DNA from: Lysobacteraceae bacterium UBA6001
Lineage (GTDB): Bacteria; Pseudomonadota; Gammaproteobacteria; Xanthomonadales; Xanthomonadaceae
DNA: 12,020 nt
Reading direction: 5' to 3'
Assembly: GCA_002429615.1 (NCBI GenBank)
Contig: DJAN01000163.1
Span: forward strand, 1 to 12,020
This document shows, one piece after another, positions 1 through 8,072 of this stretch (position 1 is the first letter of the stretch; every line of letters begins with the position of its first letter). Below the pieces are notes generated by a model that ran no database searches, was not told the origin of the DNA, and saw nothing but the letters and a program-made list of their open reading frames with translations. The position numbers were made by a program, and so were the translations under genes.

Positions 1-810
1 CCCGGGCAGGCGCAGCGCCGCCAGCCGCAGCAGGCGGAAACTGTCCCGCCGCAGCAGGATGTGGTCGTGGCGCGGGGCACCAGTGTCGATGCTGGCGGCC
101 AGGTCCGGCAGCGCGCCGTCCTGTTCGCGCGACAGCGGCGGCCGCGCTTCCTGGTACTGCGCCTGCAGCGCGCCCAGCTCGGCCGCATTCTCGCCACAGG
201 CGAAGTCCCCCAGCAGCACGGTCGGCAGGCCGTCGTCGGTGACGTCCATCCAGCGCAGCAGGTTGACCACCTGGCGCGCGCGGATCAGGCCATCGTCGCT
301 GCGCGCCTCGCCGGCATGCAGCTGGGTCACGTAGGCATTGACCGGCAGTCCGCCCACCTCCAGCCGCACCATGCCGGCGGTGCTGGCCATCTCGAACGGA
401 TGCAGCAGCGTCACCGCGTCGGCACTCACCGGGCGCCGGGTCAGCAATGCGTTGCCCTGTCGGGTGGGCCGGCTCGGCGGATCGGCGCTGATGAAGCTGC
501 ACCCGTAGTCGAGCTGCGCGGCCAGCCAGCAGGCCTGGTTCGGCATCTCCGGCGTCTGCTGCACGTCCTGCAGCGCCACCACGTCGGGCTTGAGCGCGCG
601 CAGTGCCTCGACGATGCCATCGCGATGCGCCAGCCAGCGCCCCTGGTCCGGGGCGAGGCTGAAGGTCGCCACGGTCAGCACGCCGTCACCCGCGCCGGGG
701 GGCAATGCCAGGGGCAGACCGGGCGAATGCGCCTGCGCCCAGCCGCCGACCAGCAGGGTCGGCAGCCAGGTCCAGCGGGCGATGCGGTGGAGGGTAGGCA
801 GCGGGGGCAT
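1..810 (-). CDS. Secreted EEP-fold protein, probable inactive paralogue (3' end outside window)
   Basis: The frame is open from an ATG at 810 to the window edge, giving 270 residues without a stop. The N-terminus has a hydrophobic stretch (about 12-24) ending WAQA, which looks like a cleavable signal peptide. The rest aligns by eye along its length with the EEP (DNase I-like) domain of the upstream gene: KPDVVALQDV against RPDVIALQEV, GNALLTR in both, VLLGDF against MLAGDF, and HDHILL against IDHLF. Key residues differ: the family Asn is Ser51, the metal-binding Glu is Asp82, the catalytic THL is TQL (Gln163), and GDFN is GDFA (Ala204). Asp202, Asp249 and His250 remain. The start lies only 17 nt past the stop of the EEP-GH3 gene, so co-transcription is likely, though no clear Shine-Dalgarno is seen. 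It is probably a divergent duplicate without normal nuclease or phosphodiesterase activity; the final SDH motif is outside the window. Confidence 0.85.
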   Translation of the reverse strand, partial: MPPLPTLHRIARWTWLPTLLVGGWAQAHSPGLPLALPPGAGDGVLTVATFSLAPDQGRWLAHRDGIVEALRALKPDVVALQDVQQTPEMPNQACWLAAQLDYGCSFISADPPSRPTRQGNALLTRRPVSADAVTLLHPFEMASTAGMVRLEVGGLPVNAYVTQLHAGEARSDDGLIRARQVVNLLRWMDVTDDGLPTVLLGDFACGENAAELGALQAQYQEARPPLSREQDGALPDLAASIDTGAPRHDHILLRRDSFRLLRLAALRLPG

Positions 811-827
811 GCCGCGATGCTAACGGG

Positions 828-3800
828 TCACGGTGCAGGCGCCGTGCATGCGCGTGCGTCGGGGCAGTCGATGGCCACGATGCTGGCGGGCAGTTCAAGC
901 GTGGCCTGCGCGGCGGGCGCATCGGCGGCCTGCGCCAGGGTCACCTGGTAGGAACCGGCATCGATATGCCACTGCTGCGCGCCGACATCGAAGCGCGCGA
1001 GCGTGCGCGGTTCCAGTTCCACTTCCAGCCGGCGCGTCTCGCCCGGCTGCAGCTCGACCCGGCGCCAGCCGGCCAGGCGCAGCCGGTTCGGCGCTTCTCC
1101 GGGCAGGCGTACATACAGCTGCGGCACCGCCGCGCCGGCGCGCGCGCCGGTATTGCGCACCTCGAAGCTGGCGAACACGCGCGCTCCCTGCGGGGCCAAG
1201 GTCAGCTGGCCGAACGCGAAGGTGGTGTAGGAGAGGCCATGGCCGAACGCGAACTGCGGGTGCAGGCCGCGCGCGTCGAACCACTTGTAGCCGACCTGCG
1301 CGCCTTCGATGTCGTAGTCGATGACGTCATCGGGCTTGTCCGCCGGCTTGAAGCCGAGGCCGTTGATGTGCGGGCGCGGCAGCTGGCTTTCGTCCACCGG
1401 CCAGCTCACCGGCAGGTGGCCGGAAGGATTGGCCTGGCCGGAGAGCAGGTCGGCGATGGCCGGGCCGCCGCCGATACCGGGGAACCAGGCCTGCAGCAGC
1501 GCCGGCACCTTCGACAGCCACGGCAGGCGCACCGGGCCGTTGGTCTCCAGCACGACGACGGTGCGCGGGTTGGCCGTGGCGACGGCGTCGATCAGCGCGT
1601 CCTGACCGTCGGGCAGGCGCATGTCCGGCAGGTCGACCGATTCGGCCGCCCACTGCGTGGCGAACACCACGGCGACCTGCGCCGAGCGCGCCAGCCCTGC
1701 GGCAGCGGCTCGGTCGCTGCCGTCCACGTAGTCGATGCGCGCATTCGGGAAGCGCTCGCGCAGCGCCTGCAGTGGCGAGGCGGGATGGAACATCACCGGG
1801 CCGGGCCAGCCGGTCGGTGCCAGGCCCGGTACGGCGTTGGTGCCCAGCGCGGTCCAGCCGACCATCGAGGAACCGCCGCCGCCGATCACGCCCTTGTCCG
1901 CATGCCCGCCGATCACCGCGATGCGCTGCACGTCGCCGGCAATCGGCAGCACGCCGCCTTCATTGCGCAGCAGCACGCTGCCTTCGGTGGTCACCTGACG
2001 CGCGGCCAGCAGGCCAGCCTGTGCGTCGATCGGGCCACGCTGCGGCGGGTGGTCGAACGCGCCGGTAGCGAAGAACGCCCGCGCGATGCGCCGCACCATG
2101 TCGTCCAGCCGCGCCTGCGGTACCACGCCGGCGGACACCGCCATGCGCAGCGGCTGGTCGAAGAACACCGCCTTGTCGAAGACCTCGCCGGCCGACTGCT
2201 GGTCCAGGCCGGCCAGCGCCGCCTTCGAGCCGCTGTGCACGCCGCCCCAGTCGGACATCACGTAGCCCGGCCACTGCCACTGCTGCTTGAGGATGCGGTT
2301 GAGCAGCTCATCGTGCTCGCAGCCATAGGTGCCGTTGATGCGGTTGTAGGAACACATCACCGAGCCCGGCTCGCCGATGCCCAGCGCGATCTCGAACGCC
2401 AGCAGGTCCGATTCGCGCATCGCCTGCTCGCCGATCTTCGCGCTGTGGAAGTTGCGCGCGGTCTCCAGGTCGTTCATCGCGTAGTGCTTCATCGTTGAGA
2501 CGACGTGCGCGGACTGCACGCCGCGGATCGATTCGCCGACGATGCGCCCGGCTAGCAGCGGGTCCTCGCCGGCGTATTCGAAATTGCGGCCGTTGCGCGG
2601 GTCGCGCTGCAGGTTGACGCTGCCGGCCAGCAGCACGTTGAAGCCCTGCTGCCAGCTTTCGCGGCCCATGGTGCGGCCGCCTTCGAAGGCGAGTTCGCGG
2701 TTCCAGGAGGAGGCCAGCGCGAGGCTGGACGGCATCGCGGTGGCGACATCGCCGGCGCGCATGCCACCGGGATTGGTCACGCCCAGCCCGGCGTCGGCCA
2801 GCTGCTGGGCGGGGATGCCGAGGCGTTCGATCGCCGGCACGTAGCCGGCCGAGCCCAGCGACAACGGCGGGCGCTTGTCGCCGATGCCGAAGTAGCTGCG
2901 GATCATCACGAACTTCTCGTCCTGGGTCATCGCCGACACCAGCAGCGCGGCGCGGCGGTCCGGTGCCAGCGCCGGGTCGCGCCATGGCTGTGCGGACGGC
3001 GTGGGCGGCAGCGGGCGCAGCGTGGTCAGCACGCCGTAGTGATCGGAGGCGCGCACGCCATCGGCGTCGCGCTGCTGGAACAGGCGCTCGCTGGCCAGCA
3101 CCTGGAAGCGGTCGCGCTGGGCGAACAGGTGGTCGATCCGCATCGGCGGTGCGCTGGCCGGGTCGAGCGTGCTGTCGCTGGCGCGGTCGCGGCCCGGATG
3201 CACGGCGCGGTAGCCGTCCTCGAAACCGGCGTTCAACGCCGCCAGTTCGGGCGCCTCGCTGCTGGCGTTGAAATCGCCGGCCAGCATCACCGGCACGCCG
3301 GCCGAGTCGCGGCCCACCCAGTCCAGCAGGTCAGCCAGCTGCTGCTGGCGCATCGCCGCGCCGGCGGCGGTCTGCTCCCAGAACAGGTGGGTGACGTAGA
3401 CGTCCATGATCTGGCCCTCCACCTCCAGGCGCAGCCGCGCGGCGGTGCGGCTGTCCGGCAGCGGACGCAGGCGCAGCTCGCCGTCGCCCAGCACTCGATG
3501 GCGGGTGAGCAGCGCGTTGCCGTAGCGCATCGGGCTACCGACCGGATCGGTGCTGACGAAGCGCCACTGATAGCCGAGTGCATCGGCCAGCCATTGCGCC
3601 TGGTTCTGTTGGCCATCGCGCTGGATCACTTCCTGCAGCGCGATCACGTCCGGGCGCAGGCGCTTGAAGGTTTCCAGAATCTGCACGCGGCGTCGCGGCC
3701 AGTCTTCGCGGTCGTGATAGAGGTTGAGCGTGACCACGCTGAGCGGCTGCGCGCTGGCCGCCTGCGCGGTCGGGGCGGGCGCATCGGCGGCCAGGGCGAG

Positions 3801-3851
3801 GGCGGGAGAGAAGGCCAGCAGGCATCCAAGGAAATGTGAAAACGTTTTCAT
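828..3851 (-). CDS. Secreted fusion of EEP-fold phosphodiesterase/nuclease and GH3 beta-glucosidase
   Basis: The protein has 1007 residues from the ATG at 3851; a GTG at 3869 would add six residues, but the ATG directly precedes a good signal peptide (1-21, ending ALALA). Residues about 36-280 form an EEP domain with the full active-site set: Asn43 (TLNLY), Glu74 (ALQE), His155 (THL), Asp193 and Asn195 (GDFN), Asp240-His241, and Asp270-His271 (SDH). A short proline-containing linker leads at about 288 to a complete GH3 enzyme. It has the KHYAMND motif (455-461), nucleophile Asp534 in MSDWGG, the GGGGSSMV loop (657-664), likely acid/base Glu737 in AAESVDLP, and a fibronectin-like C-terminal domain (about 890-975). 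GH3 enzymes of this type remove beta-linked glucose or xylose from glycans or glycoconjugates. The EEP substrate (nucleic acid, phospholipid or other phosphodiester) cannot be told from sequence. It lies 53 nt downstream of the M14 peptidase gene. GH3 proteins usually have no EEP half, so the fusion is unusual. Confidence 0.92.
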   Translation of the reverse strand: MKTFSHFLGCLLAFSPALALAADAPAPTAQAASAQPLSVVTLNLYHDREDWPRRRVQILETFKRLRPDVIALQEVIQRDGQQNQAQWLADALGYQWRFVSTDPVGSPMRYGNALLTRHRVLGDGELRLRPLPDSRTAARLRLEVEGQIMDVYVTHLFWEQTAAGAAMRQQQLADLLDWVGRDSAGVPVMLAGDFNASSEAPELAALNAGFEDGYRAVHPGRDRASDSTLDPASAPPMRIDHLFAQRDRFQVLASERLFQQRDADGVRASDHYGVLTTLRPLPPTPSAQPWRDPALAPDRRAALLVSAMTQDEKFVMIRSYFGIGDKRPPLSLGSAGYVPAIERLGIPAQQLADAGLGVTNPGGMRAGDVATAMPSSLALASSWNRELAFEGGRTMGRESWQQGFNVLLAGSVNLQRDPRNGRNFEYAGEDPLLAGRIVGESIRGVQSAHVVSTMKHYAMNDLETARNFHSAKIGEQAMRESDLLAFEIALGIGEPGSVMCSYNRINGTYGCEHDELLNRILKQQWQWPGYVMSDWGGVHSGSKAALAGLDQQSAGEVFDKAVFFDQPLRMAVSAGVVPQARLDDMVRRIARAFFATGAFDHPPQRGPIDAQAGLLAARQVTTEGSVLLRNEGGVLPIAGDVQRIAVIGGHADKGVIGGGGSSMVGWTALGTNAVPGLAPTGWPGPVMFHPASPLQALRERFPNARIDYVDGSDRAAAAGLARSAQVAVVFATQWAAESVDLPDMRLPDGQDALIDAVATANPRTVVVLETNGPVRLPWLSKVPALLQAWFPGIGGGPAIADLLSGQANPSGHLPVSWPVDESQLPRPHINGLGFKPADKPDDVIDYDIEGAQVGYKWFDARGLHPQFAFGHGLSYTTFAFGQLTLAPQGARVFASFEVRNTGARAGAAVPQLYVRLPGEAPNRLRLAGWRRVELQPGETRRLEVELEPRTLARFDVGAQQWHIDAGSYQVTLAQAADAPAAQATLELPASIVAIDCPDARACTAPAP

Positions 3852-3904
3852 CGGCGGGCGTGCGATCACGTTGGGAAGGGAAGGTCAGGCGAAAGAAGGG
3901 GGAA

Positions 3905-5674
3905 TCAGTGCAGCGTCTGGTCGCTGCGCATCACCGGGTAGAGGCGGTAGCGCTCGTCCCAGCTCGGATGTCGGCGGTAGAAGAATTCGAGACGTGCCTG
4001 CGGATCGGCGGCGAAGGTCTTGTCCTCGCGCAGCCGGCGCTCGAACTCGGCCTTCAGCGCGGGGTCGTCGGCGAGCATCTTCTCGGCGACTTCCTCGGCC
4101 ACGTAGGCCTCCATGTATTCCTTGCGCTCGAAGGCGTTGTTGAACTCGCCCCACTGCAGCAGCGAATCCGGCGCCTGCGGCTCCAGCATCGCCATCACCA
4201 GGCGCGCCTGCGGCTGGGCGATGGGCACGAACAACGCACCGGCGCCGATCGCGCGGGTGTCGTCGTGCCACTGGCCCTGCACGGCCAGGCGCTGGTGGCC
4301 TTCCACCGACTGCGCGGAGAAGTCGGCCGCATCGGCGCGGAAGGTCTGCACGGGGGCCGTGCCCTGGTCGCCGAGCACCGCGAACGCGATGCCCTGCGCG
4401 CGCAGCTTGGCACCCACCCACGCGGCATGCGCGGCGGGCACCACGTAGCCACCGCGCGGCGCGTTGACCACCACGCTGGGGCGGATGTCGTCGCGCAGCG
4501 GCACGTGCCACACCTGCGGCGTGCTTTCGTCGTAGCGGGTCATCAGCGCGCCGGAGATCGGCGATGGGGTGCGGGTGTAGGCATAGCCGCGGAAATCGAC
4601 GGTGCGCGCCTTGTCGCTGGCCTTGTAGTCCAGCGTCACCGGCTGGCCGGCGAGATCGGCGTGGTCCGCGGCATCGGCATCGGCGCGCCACTGCGTGCCG
4701 TGGTGCGCGGCCTGCTGCAGCACCGAGACGATGGTGTTGCGCATGATCCGCACGCGCTGCGGATACGGCTTCCACGAGTGGGTCTCGACCAGCATGCCGA
4801 AGCGGTTGCGCAGCTGGAAATAGCCATGCGAGAAGCGCGGCGGCGGCACCCCGTCCTCGAAACCGGAGGCGGGGTCGTCATCGACCACGAACGAGGGGTA
4901 GTAGGGCAGCGGCAGCGAGCCCTGGCGCTTGAGGTCGGCCAGCACCGCGTCGCGCAGCACTTTGCCATCGCCGGCCAGGCGCGCATCGCCGGCATGCAGC
5001 GGTTCGACCTGCACCGAGACGTCGTGCTCGAACTGCGCGCCATCGGTGGCGTGCAGGTCGACGTAGAGCAGCGGATCCCACTGCTGCACCAGGCGCAGCA
5101 TCGCCTGCATCTCCGGCGCGTCGGCCTTGACGTAGTCGCGGTTGAGGTTGAGGTTCTGCGCGGTGACGCGCCAGCCCATCTCGCGCGGACCGCGCTGGTT
5201 GGGACGGTTCCAGGCGCCGAAGCGCTCATGGCCGTCGACGTTGAACACCGGCACGAACAGCCAGACGACCTTGTCGAGCGTGCCCTTGGCCGTCTTGCCG
5301 TCGAGCAGTTCGCGCAAGGCGAGGAAGCCGGCGTCCTTGCCATCGATCTCGCCGGCATGGATGCCGCCCTGGACCAGCACGACCGGCAGCCGCGCGGCGC
5401 TGGCCGCGGCGGGGTCGAGCGCGCCGGCGGTGGAGATGGCCAGCGCCTTCATCGGCCGGCCCTCGGGGGTGGTGCCAAACTGCAGGCAGCGCACCGCGGT
5501 GGGATAGCGCGCGGCGAAGGCATCGCACAGGGCGATGACCTCCTCGTAGCGGCCGGTATCCTGGAACCCGCTGCGCTCGGACACGGTGGTCAGGGCGTTG
5601 GGCGCGGCCGTTGCCGTGGCGGAGCAGGCGAGGGCGCACAGCAGCAGGGCGGACGGACGCATCCAGGATTCCAT
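3905..5674 (-). CDS. Secreted M14 family zinc carboxypeptidase
   Basis: This is a 589-residue exported metallopeptidase. The start is taken at the ATG at 5674; the in-frame ATG at 5662 is an alternative and begins the signal peptide directly (MRPSALLLCALACSATATAA). The open frame extends up to 5764, but that extra part is arginine/proline-rich, overlaps a REP-like repeat and precedes the signal peptide, so it is left out. The M14 active site is complete: zinc ligands His106 and Glu109 (HAGE), the NLNRDY substrate-binding segment (175-181), third ligand His208 (DLHATD), and general base Glu297 (VETHS). FNVDGHE (144-150) is also typical of the family. The enzyme should release C-terminal residues from peptides in the periplasm or outside the cell. 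It is the first gene of the leftward block and is divergent from a peptide transporter, which fits peptide scavenging. The residue preference is unknown. Confidence 0.93.
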   Translation of the reverse strand: MESWMRPSALLLCALACSATATAAPNALTTVSERSGFQDTGRYEEVIALCDAFAARYPTAVRCLQFGTTPEGRPMKALAISTAGALDPAAASAARLPVVLVQGGIHAGEIDGKDAGFLALRELLDGKTAKGTLDKVVWLFVPVFNVDGHERFGAWNRPNQRGPREMGWRVTAQNLNLNRDYVKADAPEMQAMLRLVQQWDPLLYVDLHATDGAQFEHDVSVQVEPLHAGDARLAGDGKVLRDAVLADLKRQGSLPLPYYPSFVVDDDPASGFEDGVPPPRFSHGYFQLRNRFGMLVETHSWKPYPQRVRIMRNTIVSVLQQAAHHGTQWRADADAADHADLAGQPVTLDYKASDKARTVDFRGYAYTRTPSPISGALMTRYDESTPQVWHVPLRDDIRPSVVVNAPRGGYVVPAAHAAWVGAKLRAQGIAFAVLGDQGTAPVQTFRADAADFSAQSVEGHQRLAVQGQWHDDTRAIGAGALFVPIAQPQARLVMAMLEPQAPDSLLQWGEFNNAFERKEYMEAYVAEEVAEKMLADDPALKAEFERRLREDKTFAADPQARLEFFYRRHPSWDERYRLYPVMRSDQTLH

Positions 5675-5823
5675 GGGGGAATGAGCCCGCGAGCGTAAGG
5701 GATGCGGGGTCAAGGGCCAAGCTGCACTGCGGCGAGGGCGCGCGCGCTGAAGCCCCTCCCACAAGGAAAAGCGCCCACCGGCGCGATCGGTTAGGCTTCT
5801 GGTTTGTCCTGCAGAAACTCCCG
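5675..5823. promoter_or_regulatory. Divergent promoter region between M14 peptidase and POT transporter
   Basis: These 149 nt separate two diverging genes and must hold both promoters unless transcription enters from further away. I see no convincing -35/-10 pair on either strand. The middle is taken up by a REP-like element, leaving about 55 nt on each side. Neither gene has a strong Shine-Dalgarno. Confidence 0.5.
5731..5764 (-). repeat. REP-like element (single, degenerate)
   Basis: On the minus strand it reads TTGTGGGAGGGGCTTCAGC, followed by a GC-alternating tract. The 'TGTGGGAG-(C/G)GGCTTCAGC' head matches the REP family common in Stenotrophomonas and Pseudomonas and resembles the two copies near 10925-11016. 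The second arm of the hairpin is poorly kept. Recognition is by eye from the motif. Confidence 0.6.
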
Positions 5824-7386
5824 ATGACGACCTCTTCCCCGGCCGCCACCGCGCCGGCGCGCATGCCGCGCCAGATTCCCTTCATCATCGGCAACGAAGC
5901 CTGCGAGCGCTTCAGCTTCTACGGGATGCGCAACATCCTGGTGCAGTTCCTGATCACCTCGCTGCTGCTGCAGGAGGTGACCGCGCCCGGCCGCGAGGCC
6001 GAGGCCAAGCACATCATGCACAGCTTCATGATCGGCGTGTATTTCTTCCCGCTGCTCGGCGGCTGGCTGGCCGACCGCTTCTTCGGCAAGTACAACACCA
6101 TCCTGTGGTTCAGCCTGGTCTACTGCGCCGGCCATGCGTGCCTGGCGATGTTCGAGGGCGACCGCAACGGCTTCTTCCTCGGCCTGGGGCTGATCGCCTT
6201 CGGCGCGGGTGGCATCAAGCCGCTGGTGGCCTCCTTCATGGGCGACCAGTTCGACCAGTCCAACAAGCAGCTGGCCAAGGTCGCCTTCGACGCCTTCTAC
6301 TGGATCATCAACTTCGGCTCGCTGTTCGCCTCGCTGCTGATCCCGCTGGCGCTGAAGAACCTCGGCCCGGCGTGGGCGTTCGGCATCCCGGGCCTGCTGA
6401 TGTTCGTGGCCACCTTCGTGTTCTGGCTGGGCCGCCGCCGCTACGTGCATGTCGCGCCGCCGCCGGAAGATCCGCACAGCTTCGCCAAGGTCGTGCGTAC
6501 CGCGCTGTTCGCCCGCGCGCCGGGCCAGGGCCGGCCGGGGCTGGTGCTGGCGGCCGTCTCGGTGCTGCTGGCGCTGGCCGGCTTCAGCCTGGTGGGCTCG
6601 CTGGGCATCGTGATCTGCCTGTGCCTGGCGCTGGTGCTGCTGCTGGCCGGCATCGGCTGCGGCACGTGGTGGCAGCTGGAGCGTGCGCGCGGCGTGCATC
6701 CGGACACGGCGGTGGACGGCGTGCGTTCGCTGCTGCGCGTGCTGGTGGTGTTCGCGCTGGTGACGCCGTTCTTCTCGCTGTTCGACCAGAAGGCCTCGAC
6801 CTGGGTGCTGCAGGGCCGCGAGATGGTGATGCCGTCATGGTTCACCGCCTCGCAGATGCAGGCCTTGAATCCGCTGCTGGTGATGCTGCTGATCCCGTTC
6901 AACAATCTCGTGCTGTACCCGCTGCTGCGCAAGTTTGGCTACGAGCCCACCGCGCTGCGCCGGATGACCGCCGGCATCGCCTTCAGCGGACTGGCATGGA
7001 TCGTGGTCGGGCTGATCCAGGTGGAGATGGACGGCGGCGACCCGATGCACATCGCCTGGCAGATCCTGCCGTACGCGCTGCTGACCCTGGGCGAGGTGCT
7101 GGTGTCGGCCACCGGCATCGAATTCGCCTACAGCCAGGCGCCTGCCTCGATGAAGGGCGTGGTGATGAGCTTCTGGTACCTCACCACGACGGTCGGCAAC
7201 CTGTGGGTGCTGCTGTCCAACGTGGCGGTGCGCAACGACACCGTGACCGGGCATATCGCCGGCACCGGGCTCAGCGAGCCGGCCTTCTTGATGTTCTTCT
7301 TCGCCGGCTTCGCCTTCCTCGCCGCGTTGGCCTTCGGCCTGTACGCGCGGCGCTACCGCGTGGTCGACCATTACCGTCTTGCCTGA
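5824..7386 (+). CDS. POT/PTR2 family proton-dependent oligopeptide transporter
   Basis: This 520-residue polytopic membrane protein has the length and layout of bacterial proton-coupled di- and tripeptide symporters (major facilitator superfamily, inner membrane). The first helix carries the proton-coupling ExxER motif (Glu25-Arg29, NEACERFSFYG). GGWLADRFFGKYNTI (79-93) is the conserved loop after the second helix, GIKPLVASFMGDQF (130-143) matches the PTR2 signature region, and FYWIINFGS (158-166) matches the second PTR2 signature. Long hydrophobic segments continue to the C-terminus. The start is the ATG at 5824; the frame is open further upstream but that part is non-hydrophobic and overlaps the REP element. 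The rhomboid gene follows after 15 nt, so the two are probably co-transcribed. Di/tripeptide import is the best guess, with narrower specificity not readable from sequence. Confidence 0.95.
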   Translation: MTTSSPAATAPARMPRQIPFIIGNEACERFSFYGMRNILVQFLITSLLLQEVTAPGREAEAKHIMHSFMIGVYFFPLLGGWLADRFFGKYNTILWFSLVYCAGHACLAMFEGDRNGFFLGLGLIAFGAGGIKPLVASFMGDQFDQSNKQLAKVAFDAFYWIINFGSLFASLLIPLALKNLGPAWAFGIPGLLMFVATFVFWLGRRRYVHVAPPPEDPHSFAKVVRTALFARAPGQGRPGLVLAAVSVLLALAGFSLVGSLGIVICLCLALVLLLAGIGCGTWWQLERARGVHPDTAVDGVRSLLRVLVVFALVTPFFSLFDQKASTWVLQGREMVMPSWFTASQMQALNPLLVMLLIPFNNLVLYPLLRKFGYEPTALRRMTAGIAFSGLAWIVVGLIQVEMDGGDPMHIAWQILPYALLTLGEVLVSATGIEFAYSQAPASMKGVVMSFWYLTTTVGNLWVLLSNVAVRNDTVTGHIAGTGLSEPAFLMFFFAGFAFLAALAFGLYARRYRVVDHYRLA

Positions 7387-7401
7387 TTGCCGAGCCCCCA
7401 G

Positions 7402-8016
7402 ATGATCACCCTAGTCCTGATCGCCATCACCGCCATCGTCTCGTGGATGGCGTTCACCAACCGCAAGCTGGCCGACCGGCTGGTGCTGTGGCCGCCGGCC
7501 ATCGACCGTCGCCGTGAATACGACCGCCTGGTCACCTACGGCTTCGTGCATGCGGACTGGATGCACCTGCTGTTCAACATGATGACGCTGTATTTCTTCG
7601 GTCGTTCGATCGAGATGGCGATGCTGCAGATCACCGGCACCTGGCTGACCTATCCGCTGTTCTACCTGGCGGCGCTGGTGGTCTCGATCCTGCCGAGCTA
7701 CCTGAAGAACCAGAAGAACCCGAATTACATCAGCCTGGGTGCCTCCGGCGCGGTGTCGGCGGTGCTGTTCGCCTACATCCTGATCGACCCGTGGACGCGG
7801 CTGTACCTGTTCTTCATCCCGATTCCGATCCCGGCGATCTTCTACGCCGTGTTCTACGTCGGCTACAGCATCTGGATGGATCGTCGCGGCGGGGATCGCA
7901 TCAACCACAGCGCGCACCTCGCCGGTGCGGCGTTCGGCGTGCTGTTCATGGTCGCGATGGCGCCGGGCCTGGTGCCGGCCTTCCTCGCCCAGCTGTCGCG
8001 CGGCGCGGGGAACTGA
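7402..8016 (+). CDS. Rhomboid family intramembrane serine protease
   Basis: The protein has 204 residues, about six membrane helices, and the rhomboid hallmarks in order: HxxxN in helix 2 (His55, Asn59, in MHLLFN), nucleophile Ser115 in GASGAV, and catalytic His172 in AHLAGA. Rhomboids cleave transmembrane segments of other proteins within the inner membrane; the substrate here is unknown. The start is the ATG at 7402, where the hydrophobic first helix begins at once; an in-frame TTG at 7387 directly after the transporter stop is possible but less likely. No clear Shine-Dalgarno is present, so translation may depend on coupling with the POT gene. It lies on the same strand as that gene, with a convergent small gene downstream. 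Confidence 0.94.
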   Translation: MITLVLIAITAIVSWMAFTNRKLADRLVLWPPAIDRRREYDRLVTYGFVHADWMHLLFNMMTLYFFGRSIEMAMLQITGTWLTYPLFYLAALVVSILPSYLKNQKNPNYISLGASGAVSAVLFAYILIDPWTRLYLFFIPIPIPAIFYAVFYVGYSIWMDRRGGDRINHSAHLAGAAFGVLFMVAMAPGLVPAFLAQLSRGAGN

Positions 8017-8029
8017 GAGGACGGAGGAA

Positions 8030-8049
8030 CCGCCCGCCCCGCAGGGCGG
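8030..8049. terminator. Possible hairpin terminator between convergent genes
   Basis: CCGCCC (8030-8035) and GGGCGG (8044-8049) form a six-base-pair GC stem with an eight-base loop, in the gap between the rhomboid gene and the leftward 65-residue gene. No T-tract follows on either strand; on the plus side the next bases are C-rich ending in TTT. It is at best a weak bidirectional terminator. Confidence 0.4.
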
Positions 8050-8072
8050 ACGGCCCCCCCTTTGAGCGGACG

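Noticed and set aside
966..2498. A 510-codon plus-strand frame
   Set aside because: It is antisense to the GH3 domain; its composition is typical of a shadow frame and no motif is recognisable.
3852..3869. GTG at 3869 as the start of the EEP-GH3 fusion
   Set aside because: The region before it is pyrimidine-rich without a ribosome site, and the ATG at 3851 starts a standard signal peptide. It is kept only as a minor alternative.
3857..3878. Lipobox-like FLGC near the N-terminus of the EEP-GH3 protein
   Set aside because: Position -3 is Phe and the hydrophobic stretch before Cys10 is too short; the ordinary cleavage after ALALA is better.
3836..5698. A 620-codon plus-strand frame
   Set aside because: It is the antisense shadow of the M14 peptidase gene, which has an intact active site and a signal peptide.
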